Shown here in pieces: positions 37,596-45,036 of a stretch of 64,000 bases of DNA. Position numbers and translations under genes: made by a program. The DNA lies in the NCBI RefSeq assembly GCF_003312425.1, contig NZ_QNUX01000001.1, forward strand, positions 186,001 through 250,000, given 5' to 3'. The first letter of the stretch is position 1. Each line of letters starts with the position of its first letter. The stretch comes from Flavobacterium psychrolimnae. Lineage in GTDB: Bacteria > Bacteroidota > Bacteroidia > Flavobacteriales > Flavobacteriaceae. Under the pieces are notes generated by a model. It did no database searches. It was given only the letters and a program-made list of their open reading frames with translations, and had not been told where the DNA came from.

Positions 37596-38381
37596 ATGTC
37601 ACAAGATACTATAGAATTAAAATTAGCCGTTCTCATTGATGCTGACAACGTTCCATACAGCAATGTAAAAGGGATGATGGAAGAAATTGCTAAATTTGGT
37701 ACACCAACCACCAAACGGATTTACGCCGATTGGACTAAACCAAATGCTGGTGGCTGGAAAAGTGTTTTGCTGGAACACGCCATTACTCCTATTCAACAAT
37801 ACAGCTATACGGTTGGGAAAAACTCTTCGGATTCCGCGATGATTATTGACGCCATGGATTTATTGTATTCTGATAAAGTAGATGGTTTTTGTATTGTTTC
37901 CAGTGATTCTGATTTTACACGTTTAGCCATCAGATTGAGAGAATCCGGAATGAAAGTCATTGGAATAGGCGAACAAAAAACACCAAACTCATTCATTGTA
38001 GCTTGCGACCGTTTCATCTACATCGAAGTTTTAGATGGCGCCATTAAGAAAAAAGCAAAAAAACGTACTTCAGACACTAAAAAACCTGTTGGGAAACCTA
38101 TTGAAAAACCCGTCGAAAAGTCATTAAACAAAATAGATTCAGATACAATAGAGCTTATTGAAACCTCTATTGAAGACATCTGTGATGATGACGGCTGGGC
38201 ATTTCTTGGGGATGTGGGAAACATGATTGTAAAGAGAAAACCAGAATTCGATCCAAGAAATTATGGTTTTTCTAAACTTACTCCTATGCTCAAATCATTG
38301 ACTGATATATTAGAAATCGATGAAAGAGATTCTGATAAAAAAGGAATTAAACACGTTTATGTGCGATTGCATTTTAGTTAA
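37596..38381 (+). CDS. NYN (PIN-like) ribonuclease-type protein with OST-HTH/LOTUS domain
   Basis: A 261-residue cytoplasmic protein. Residues about 8-145 form the NYN domain with the acidic catalytic set in AVLIDADNVPY, DSAMIIDAMDLLY and CIVSSDSDFTRL, typical of LabA-like PIN-fold nucleases. A lysine/proline-rich linker (150-180) follows. Residues about 185-260 form an OST-HTH (LOTUS) RNA-binding domain (DDDGWAFLGDVGNMIVKRKP). It is expected to bind and possibly cut RNA. Its substrate is unknown. It lies 62 bp after the GDYXXLXY gene. Confidence 0.9.
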   Translation: MSQDTIELKLAVLIDADNVPYSNVKGMMEEIAKFGTPTTKRIYADWTKPNAGGWKSVLLEHAITPIQQYSYTVGKNSSDSAMIIDAMDLLYSDKVDGFCIVSSDSDFTRLAIRLRESGMKVIGIGEQKTPNSFIVACDRFIYIEVLDGAIKKKAKKRTSDTKKPVGKPIEKPVEKSLNKIDSDTIELIETSIEDICDDDGWAFLGDVGNMIVKRKPEFDPRNYGFSKLTPMLKSLTDILEIDERDSDKKGIKHVYVRLHFS

Positions 38382-38424
38382 TATACAGGCTAGATTACCT
38401 TAAAACAAGGATAAAAAAACACAA

Positions 38425-38937
38425 ATGGACAACGAAATTTTATTTAGCGAAAGACAACGTTTTAAACAGTGGTGGGTTTGGATGATTATAATTGGAATAA
38501 ACGCACTATTTCTTTTTGGAGTATACAAACAAGTCATCAACGGTCAGCAGTTTGGTGATAAACCAATGAGCGAAACGGGACTACTACTCACGGCAGGATT
38601 AACAGCATTAATTACATTGCTTTTTGTTAGTTTTCGTCTAGACACTATTATCAAAAGAGATGGGATTTACGTGCGTTTTTTTCCGTTTCATTTAAGTTTC
38701 AAAAAGTATGCTTGGAATACAATTTCAAAATCATTCGTCAGACAATATGCTGCAATCTCAGAATACGGCGGCTGGGGCATCCGATTCAATTTGTTTGGTA
38801 ATGGAAAAGCCTACAATGTTTCGGGCAACAAAGGACTCCAACTTGAATTTAACACCAATGAAAAATTGCTAATAGGAACCTGCAAACCGGCAGAATTAAC
38901 ACAGACATTAAATACATTAGGCCAATTAAAACAATAA
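38425..38937 (+). CDS. Two-helix membrane protein with PH-like C-terminus
   Basis: A 170-residue protein with two hydrophobic helices (WVWMIIIGINALFLFGVY and GLLLTAGLTALITLLFVSF), then a soluble beta-rich domain (YAWNTISKSFVRQYAAISEYGGWGIRF). The domain resembles bacterial PH-like membrane proteins. Function unknown. Its end faces the hybrid kinase gene, with an A/T-only inverted repeat (38937-38953) between. Confidence 0.65.
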   Translation: MDNEILFSERQRFKQWWVWMIIIGINALFLFGVYKQVINGQQFGDKPMSETGLLLTAGLTALITLLFVSFRLDTIIKRDGIYVRFFPFHLSFKKYAWNTISKSFVRQYAAISEYGGWGIRFNLFGNGKAYNVSGNKGLQLEFNTNEKLLIGTCKPAELTQTLNTLGQLKQ

Positions 38938-38966
38938 ATTTTTTGAAAAAATTACACTTGGAAACA

Positions 38967-41345
38967 CTAGACTAATCTTTTAACTATTTCATATAAAGTT
39001 TCTTTCTTAATTGGTTTAGACAAATAATCATTCATCCCAATTTCTTTGACACGATTTTTAGTGGTTTCCATAACATCAGCAGTAACTGCAATAATTGGAA
39101 TGTTAGTATTTTGCACACCTGCTTCACCTTTTCTAATGGCAATTGTCGCTTCGTAACCATCCATAATAGGCATTTGCAAGTCCATTAATACAATATCAAA
39201 TTGATTTATTTTCATAGCTTCCAATGCTTCTTGACCATTATTAACATACATAACGCTGGTATTCAACCATTTTTTGGTAATCATTTTTATCACCATTTGG
39301 TTGATTGGATTGTCTTCAACTACTAAAATAGATTTTCCTTCCAAATCATAAATAACCGGTTTAGCCGGCTCAATTTTTTTCTGCTCCGCTGCTATATCAA
39401 AATCAATTGTAATAACGCAAGTTGTCCCTTCATTGAGATTACTTTCCATTTCAATGGTTCCGTTTTGCATATCGACCAAAGTTTTTACGATGTAAAGACC
39501 TAATCCAAGACCGCCAAATTTTCGCTTATTGTCAATATTATTCTGAGAAAAAGAATCAAAAATACGCTCCATTTTGTCTTTTGAAATTCCAACACCTGAA
39601 TCAGAAACTGTCAAAATTAAACTGGCTTTATTGTTAGGTTTAAGTTCACTATCAACATTAAAATTTACAAATCCTGTCGAAGTGAATTTAATGGCATTAT
39701 TCAACACATTATTAATAATCTGATGAAGTCGTACAACATCTCCAATTAAAAAATCTGGAATTGCATCTGATTTGGAAAACTCAAATTTTAATCCTTTTTC
39801 TTTAGCAATATTGGTGGCATTATTCTTTAAATTTTCCAAAACGCGTTCAGGATCAAATTGTTTTTTTTCCAATTTTAATTCTCCTTTCTCAATTTTAGAA
39901 AAGTCCAAGATATCATTAACAGAACTCAATAAACTATGAGAAGAATATTTTATGATTTGGCAATTTTTTCTGATTTTATCATCCTGAACTTCATTAGAAA
40001 TAGAATCAATTAAATTCATTATTGCGTTCAGTGGCGTTCGCAATTCATGACTAATATTAGACAAGAAATAAGATTTTAATTCATTCATTTCCTGTGATCG
40101 AATTAAAGCCAAACGATTAAGTTCATCTTTCTCATTTTTCAAATTTCTAATTAAATTAGACATCGAAAGTGAAAGAAAGATAACTTCTAAACCTGTTCCT
40201 ATTTTAGAACTGTTTTGGGTAAAAAAATTGTTAGGCAATAATCCAAAATTATATAAAATAAATATTCCGAATCCTATAATTAGAAATGAAATACCAGCAG
40301 TAAAAAAAGAATCAACCGGCTTTTTTTTGTAATAAAGGTATATTATCGTATAAACAATCAACAGCAAAAACACCAGTGTAAGCACATTGATTGAAATATA
40401 AGAAAACAGCAAAATTGATGGAATAAAAATGATGCAAAACAGTAAGAAAAATAATAACACGTAAGCTGTATTAAACAGCAGATAAATTTTCTTGCTGTTT
40501 ACTTTAACTTTTAAATACAGTTCGCTGTATTTACCCGACAAAAAGACAGCAATTATTGCAATAAATAATACACTGTGGTTCGAAAACCATCCCGCAAATG
40601 GAGTAACATATTTATAGAAAAAACCATCTAAAGCAAATTGCAATAAACCTACAAATAAAACATACAAACTATAATATAAGAATATCTTTTCCTTTAAGGC
40701 AAAAAAGAAGAAAAAATAAATAATCGCTGCAATAATTAAAATCCCATAAAAAATGCCAAAAAACAGCTGCTCATTTGAAATAATTTCCATGAAACCTTCC
40801 GCAGAATATAGCTTTACAGGAATTTTTATTACTTCACCATCGCTTTTGAGATGTAGAAATAATTGCAGATTGTCTTTTGGTTCTATTTTAATTTTAAAAA
40901 TAGTTTTGCGATTATCAAAACTACGTTTAGAATAATCCAGATTATCACCACTAATCTTGGTCGTTATTTTACCTGAAACAACATCCACGATATACAATTC
41001 TACTATATCTGTTATTGGCCGGGCCGTTTCCAGATAATAATTCATTTTAAAATTCGTAGGATTCTGTATTTCTGTTTTCGACCAAAAATTATTTTGAGTA
41101 AAACCTAAATCATCATTATCCGTTTGAAGTTTTCTAGGATTTAAGATGTTATAATTTGCAATAACATACTTTATATCCAAACTTCTTTGCCCTACATCTA
41201 CAATTTTGGTGTAGTTGTGCAAAGAAATTTCTTGAGGTATTGCATCGGTTTTAAATACATATTGTGAATAAGTGCTTGAAAAAAACAGGATAAAAAATAA
41301 TAATTTCAAAGGAGCACAAATCTGTTTACATATTTTATGATTCAT
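38967..41345 (-). CDS. 7TMR-DISM hybrid sensor histidine kinase
   Basis: A 792-residue membrane sensor: signal peptide (STYSQYVF), an extracellular 7TMR-DISMED2 beta domain (to about residue 175), seven membrane helices (about 185-400), a short coiled coil, HisKA with the phospho-accepting H433 in FLSNISHELRTPLN, a complete HATPase (DSGVGISKDKMERIFDSFSQ, GGLGLGLYIVKTL) and a receiver domain with phospho-acceptor D722 in DIVLMDLQMPIMDG. No DNA-binding domain is present, so an unlinked output partner is needed. The start is ATG 41345; the frame also offers TTG at 41369. The ligand is probably a carbohydrate-like molecule, judging from the DISMED2 family. Confidence 0.93.
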   Translation of the reverse strand: MNHKICKQICAPLKLLFFILFFSSTYSQYVFKTDAIPQEISLHNYTKIVDVGQRSLDIKYVIANYNILNPRKLQTDNDDLGFTQNNFWSKTEIQNPTNFKMNYYLETARPITDIVELYIVDVVSGKITTKISGDNLDYSKRSFDNRKTIFKIKIEPKDNLQLFLHLKSDGEVIKIPVKLYSAEGFMEIISNEQLFFGIFYGILIIAAIIYFFFFFALKEKIFLYYSLYVLFVGLLQFALDGFFYKYVTPFAGWFSNHSVLFIAIIAVFLSGKYSELYLKVKVNSKKIYLLFNTAYVLLFFLLFCIIFIPSILLFSYISINVLTLVFLLLIVYTIIYLYYKKKPVDSFFTAGISFLIIGFGIFILYNFGLLPNNFFTQNSSKIGTGLEVIFLSLSMSNLIRNLKNEKDELNRLALIRSQEMNELKSYFLSNISHELRTPLNAIMNLIDSISNEVQDDKIRKNCQIIKYSSHSLLSSVNDILDFSKIEKGELKLEKKQFDPERVLENLKNNATNIAKEKGLKFEFSKSDAIPDFLIGDVVRLHQIINNVLNNAIKFTSTGFVNFNVDSELKPNNKASLILTVSDSGVGISKDKMERIFDSFSQNNIDNKRKFGGLGLGLYIVKTLVDMQNGTIEMESNLNEGTTCVITIDFDIAAEQKKIEPAKPVIYDLEGKSILVVEDNPINQMVIKMITKKWLNTSVMYVNNGQEALEAMKINQFDIVLMDLQMPIMDGYEATIAIRKGEAGVQNTNIPIIAVTADVMETTKNRVKEIGMNDYLSKPIKKETLYEIVKRLV

Positions 41346-41525
41346 GTTTAATAATTTATGATTAAGCAAAATATATACGGTAAAAAAAAATCTTTGGTTT
41401 TAGAAATAGCTTCCAAATTAAAAATTATTTTTTGGTGAATTAAAACAATTACTTTTAAATAACACTGATAAAAGTCCAAAATATTTAATAATAGTAGTAT
41501 TTTACAGGCTGAAACAACTTTTACA

Positions 41526-43034
41526 ATGAGACAAAAATTTTTCTTTATCGGAATATCCGCACTAATTATTACAGCTGTCATTTATTTCTTTTTCCAAAAG
41601 GGGCTACTGCTAATGCTGCTATTAATTTTGCTATTAGTCGTTGGTTTTGCCAATACTCTGCAGCACAAACATGCTATTTTAAGAAATTTTCCTGTTTTAG
41701 GTTATTTCAGGTATCTATTTGAAATGATAGCGCCTGAGATTCAACAATATTTCATAGAGCGCTCCACTGACGGCAAACCTTTTTCAAGAAACGAACGTTC
41801 CCTTGTGTATCAAAGAGCCAAAAATATTGATTCGACAACACCGTTTGGAACACAACTCAATCTGAATGAACCAAATTATGAAGGAATAAAACATTCTATT
41901 TTCCCGTCAACAGTCAATGAAGAACTTCCTCGGGTTACAATTGGCGGACCAGATTGTACCCAACCATACTCAGCCTCGTTATTAAATATTTCGGCAATGA
42001 GTTTTGGTTCATTAAGTGAAAATGCAATAGTAGCACTCAACAAAGGTGCACAGCAAGGAAAATTCTATCACAATACCGGAGAAGGAGGCTTAACTGAATT
42101 CCATCAACAAGGAGGCGATATATGCTGGCAAATAGGAACCGGATATTTTGGTTGCCGCGATGACAGAGGTGGTTTTGATGGAGGAAGATTTACTGAAAAA
42201 GCAAATCTGCCAGAAGTAAAAATGATAGAAATCAAATTATCGCAAGGCGCAAAACCAGGTCATGGAGGTGTTCTTCCAGCAGCAAAAAATACAGTACAAA
42301 TTGCAAAAATAAGAGGTGTTTTACCTCATACAACAATTCTTTCGCCACCAAGTCATTCAGCTTTTGAAAACACTAAAGGTTTAATTGATTTCATAGCAAC
42401 ATTACGTAAGTTGTCTAATGGAAAGCCAATTGGTTTTAAATTATGCATTGGAGAAACTAGAGAATTCGAGATGATTTGCCAAGAAATGATTTCGCAAAAC
42501 TGTTATCCCGATTTCATAACCGTTGATGGTGCCGAAGGAGGAACTGGCGCTGCGCCACTAGAATTTGCTGATGGTGTAGGAATGCCATTAGAACCAGGAC
42601 TTATTTTTGTAAATAAAACGTTAGTCCGTTTTGGAATTAGGGACAAAATCCGCATTATTAGCAGTGGCAAAATCATCTCAGGATATTCTATATTAAGAGC
42701 AGTTGCTCTAGGTGCTGACATTTGTAACAGTGCGCGCGGTTTTATGTTTTCTTTGGGATGTATCCAAGCCTTGCGATGCAACAATAATGAATGCCCTACG
42801 GGAGTTGCAACACAAAATAAAATGTTGATGAAAGGATTAGTTGTTACTGATAAAGCGGAACGCGTTTTTCATTTTCACAAAAATACTTTACATTCTGCCA
42901 ATGAACTTCTTGCAGCCGCTGGTAAAAAAAGCTTCGCTGAAGTAGATATCAATATCTTTATGCGTGGGGATGAATTTACTCATTTATCTGATTTATATTT
43001 TCCTGATAACTTAAAAAGTGTCACCAAACATTAA
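41526..43034 (+). CDS. FMN-binding glutamate synthase-like protein
   Basis: A 502-residue protein with an N-terminal membrane helix pair (FFIGISALIITAVIYFFF, LLLMLLLILLLVVGF) and the FMN-binding barrel of the GltB central domain. Signatures are ISAMSFGSLSENAI, GEGGLTEFHQQGGDI, KPGHGGVLPAAKN, TVDGAEGGTGAAPLEF and the cysteines C-X5-C-X4-C in GCIQALRCNNNECPTG, which bind a 3Fe-4S cluster in glutamate synthase. It lacks the amidotransferase and GXGXG domains, so it is not a full glutamate synthase; the membrane-bound stand-alone form has no settled function. A tandem of minus-strand small RNAs follows it. Confidence 0.88.
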   Translation: MRQKFFFIGISALIITAVIYFFFQKGLLLMLLLILLLVVGFANTLQHKHAILRNFPVLGYFRYLFEMIAPEIQQYFIERSTDGKPFSRNERSLVYQRAKNIDSTTPFGTQLNLNEPNYEGIKHSIFPSTVNEELPRVTIGGPDCTQPYSASLLNISAMSFGSLSENAIVALNKGAQQGKFYHNTGEGGLTEFHQQGGDICWQIGTGYFGCRDDRGGFDGGRFTEKANLPEVKMIEIKLSQGAKPGHGGVLPAAKNTVQIAKIRGVLPHTTILSPPSHSAFENTKGLIDFIATLRKLSNGKPIGFKLCIGETREFEMICQEMISQNCYPDFITVDGAEGGTGAAPLEFADGVGMPLEPGLIFVNKTLVRFGIRDKIRIISSGKIISGYSILRAVALGADICNSARGFMFSLGCIQALRCNNNECPTGVATQNKMLMKGLVVTDKAERVFHFHKNTLHSANELLAAAGKKSFAEVDINIFMRGDEFTHLSDLYFPDNLKSVTKH

Positions 43035-43043
43035 ATTAAATAA

Positions 43044-43180
43044 CAAAAAAAAGAGGACTTTTACAGCCCTCCAATTGTTGATTCTGATTTACCATTATCA
43101 ACTCATACTTTACGTATAGCTGATTATTGAATGACCAGATCTTATTGCAAGATGGATAACTCAAGTAATTAATCAAAACC
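43044..43180 (-). ncRNA. Structured small RNA copy A (of four)
   Basis: Minus-strand element, closed by arms GGUUUUGAUU (43171-43180) and AAUCAGAAUC (43080-43089), which pair fully with two G-U pairs. The 3' end has ACAAUU then the terminator GGAGGGCU...AGUCCUCU and a U-run (43050-43072). The place of the promoter -7 box reads TAAATTTA (about 43186-43193) instead of TAnnTTTG, so expression is doubtful. It may be a decayed copy. Confidence 0.6.
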
Positions 43181-43292
43181 ACATGTAAATTTAAGATTTT
43201 AAAATACATAAAATATTAAAAATAAACACTTTAACTCACAATTAACGTATTACTATCAGTTTCTAAATAAAGAGGAATTTTTAATTTTAACA

Positions 43293-43431
43293 ATAAAAAA
43301 AGGAGGACCTTGAGAGTCCTCCAATTGTCGATTCTGATTTACCAATACTAACTCATACCGTTACTGATAGAGTCAATTATGAGTTATCAATCTCATTATA
43401 AGATTAACATCCCAAGTAATTAATCAGAATC
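43293..43431 (-). ncRNA. Structured small RNA copy B
   Basis: Closing arms GAUUCUGAUU (43422-43431) and AAUCAGAAUC (43330-43339) are perfectly complementary. An inner helix AACUCAUA/UAUGAGUU is also visible. Terminator GGAGGACU...GGUCCUCC at 43301-43322 is followed by a U-run on the minus strand. The -7 box TATATTTG lies at 43437-43444, so transcription should begin near the first closing arm. No reading frame explains the conservation. Confidence 0.75.
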
Positions 43432-43636
43432 ACATTCAAATATACAACTATTTTTAATTAAACTAATTGAAAATCAATATTTTAACTTTTATTTAAAATT
43501 ATTAAATTAATGTTTTTTTGTTTCCTTTATTTGATTTTGAAAATTTGATTTTGAAAAGAAACCTGAATACATGATTTCTAAACTGTTTCAATAAAAATTT
43601 AATATGAATATGTTATTTAGGGTGCTAAATAAACAA

Positions 43637-43769
43637 AAAAGGAGGCCTTTTTAAAGGGCCTCCAAATATGGACTTTGGTTTGTTGTTATCGGTATATATC
43701 TTTCGACACTACTAACTATTAAATACTCTTCTCTTTGCAGATGGATATATTCAACAATAAACCAAAACC
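43637..43769 (-). ncRNA. Structured small RNA copy C (most diverged)
   Basis: Closing arms from GGUUUUGGUUUAUUGUUG (43752-43769) and CAACAAACCAAAGUCC (43670-43685) form about 15 pairs with two small bulges. Although the sequence differs from the other copies, pairing is kept. The terminator at 43641-43663 is GGAGGCC...GGCCUCC with a U-run. The promoter is the best of the four: -7 TATCTTTG (43775-43782) and -33 TTTG (43801-43804), 18 bp apart. Confidence 0.75.
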
Positions 43770-43774
43770 ATACC

Positions 43775-43804
43775 CAAAGATACAAACATTTTAAACATAA
43801 CAAA
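43775..43804 (-). promoter_or_regulatory. Promoter of small RNA C (-33 TTTG, -7 TATCTTTG)
   Basis: Both boxes of the Bacteroidota vegetative promoter consensus are exact, with an 18-bp spacer, on the minus strand. Confidence 0.7.
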
Positions 43805-43907
43805 CTAATTTATAGTAGTTTAACTAATATTTAACATGCTGATTTTTAATTACATAGAAGCTTTTTAAACACTGTGTGTTTTCTAAAACAGTTTCAGAAA
43901 ATATTTT

Positions 43908-44046
43908 GCAAAAAAAGGAGGTCTCGTGAGAGACCTCCAATTGTTAGTTTCGATTTACCATTATCAACGCTACCGTTCAGTATAATTGAGTATCTGAATA
44001 TTATCACCACAAAACTGGTAAATTATTCAAGTGATCAATCAAAACC
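43908..44046 (-). ncRNA. Structured small RNA copy D
   Basis: Closing arms GGUUUUGAUU (44037-44046) and AAUCGAAACU (43946-43955) pair along their whole length, partly through other bases than in copies A and B. An adjacent helix AUUUACCA/UGGUAAAU and a hairpin UUCAG/CUGAA lie inside. The terminator GGAGGUCUC-UCAC-GAGACCUCC (43917-43938) is a perfect 9-bp stem with a U-run. The -7 box TATCTTTG is at 44052-44059. The open frame on the plus strand across this copy is a by-product. Confidence 0.75.
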
Positions 44047-44229
44047 ACATTCAAAGATACAATTATAAAACATTTAAATTACTGATTATCAATATTTTAA
44101 CTAATATTTAATATATTCATTTAAACGTAATTCATCTCATTTTGAGAAACTTACCCCTTCAGCACCCTGAAAATATATGATCGGATAAATAAAAAACTGT
44201 TTGGCACTATCCATAATTAGCAGAAAATG

Positions 44230-44237
44230 TATATTTG
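44230..44237 (+). promoter_or_regulatory. -7 box TATATTTG for rdgB
   Basis: Exact TAnnTTTG match, 19 bp before the ATG at 44257. Confidence 0.6.
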
Positions 44238-44256
44238 AAAATTAAAACTAAAAAAA

Positions 44257-44835
44257 ATGCAAATCGTTTTCGCTTCTAATAATAAAAATAAAATCCACGA
44301 ATTACAAAGCATGCTTCCTGAATCCATAACCATTGTTAGTTTGGAGAGCATTGGCTGTTTTGAAGATATTCCAGAAACAGCTGAAACTATTGAAGGCAAT
44401 GCAATCCAAAAAGCAAATTATGTCACTGAAAAATACGGATTTGATTGTTTTGCGGATGACACCGGACTCGAAGTGGACGCTTTGGATGGAGAACCAGGAG
44501 TTTTCTCCGCACGTTATGCCGGCGAGCAACGTAATTCCGAAGATAATATGGATAAATTATTAGTTAATCTATCCGATAAAAATAATAGATCAGCGCAATT
44601 TAAAACCGTAATTGCGTTAAATTTAAAAGGAGAGCAACATCTTTTTACAGGAATTGCAAAAGGTGAGATTACTTTGGAAAAAATTGGAAATCAGGGTTTT
44701 GGGTACGATCCTATTTTTCAGCCAGAAGGATTTACTCAAACATTCGCCCAATTATCATTAGACGTAAAAAATAAAATAAGTCACAGAGGAAAGGCAACAC
44801 AAGAATTGATCGCTTTTTTGAAAAAGTCTAAATAA
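44257..44835 (+). CDS. rdgB: XTP/dITP diphosphatase (RdgB/HAM1 family)
   Basis: A 192-residue house-cleaning nucleotidase that hydrolyses inosine and xanthosine triphosphates before they enter DNA or RNA. The opening FASNNKNKIHELQSML, the metal-binding FADDTGLEVDALDGEPGVFSARYAG and the late GYDPIFQPEG and ISHRGKA are all family hallmarks. Length and start are standard. It is preceded by its own promoter and stands alone, with the small RNA array on the opposite strand upstream. Confidence 0.96.
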   Translation: MQIVFASNNKNKIHELQSMLPESITIVSLESIGCFEDIPETAETIEGNAIQKANYVTEKYGFDCFADDTGLEVDALDGEPGVFSARYAGEQRNSEDNMDKLLVNLSDKNNRSAQFKTVIALNLKGEQHLFTGIAKGEITLEKIGNQGFGYDPIFQPEGFTQTFAQLSLDVKNKISHRGKATQELIAFLKKSK

Positions 44836-45007
44836 CGATTGAATACAACATTTTATAACAAAAAATTGAAATTCAAGCCATAATTTCACACTCAATTGCC
44901 TAAACTGAAAACTCAAATTTGCAAACAAAAACATAACTTTCTGATAATCAAATTATAATAAATCATTAAATCTTAAAATAGCATTAGTTTATATGAATTA
45001 TAAACAG

Positions 45008-45015
45008 TAATTTTG
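45008..45015 (+). promoter_or_regulatory. -7 box TAATTTTG for the DEAD-box helicase gene
   Basis: Exact TAnnTTTG match, 21 bp before the ATG at 45037. It overlaps the in-frame TTG at 45013, which therefore cannot be the start. Confidence 0.6.
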
Positions 45016-45036
45016 CACCCTATTTTAAAAATACAT

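Noticed and set aside
38937..38953. AATTTTTT/AAAAAATT hairpin as terminator
   Set aside because: Made only of A and T, so too weak and too likely by chance to list.
43917..43938. GGAGG hairpins as plus-strand terminators of the glutamate synthase-like gene
   Set aside because: On the plus strand they are preceded by A-runs and followed by AATTG, not T-runs; only the minus strand gives a U-tract.
43044..44059. CRISPR array
   Set aside because: Only four units, each about 135 nt, diverged and with internal helices and terminators; no short identical repeats or equal spacers and no cas genes.
43874..44068. 64-residue reading frame on the plus strand
   Set aside because: It runs antisense through the small RNA copy D, has no start context or promoter, and is not found in the other copies.
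45013..45036. TTG start of the helicase
   Set aside because: The codon falls inside the -7 box TAATTTTG.
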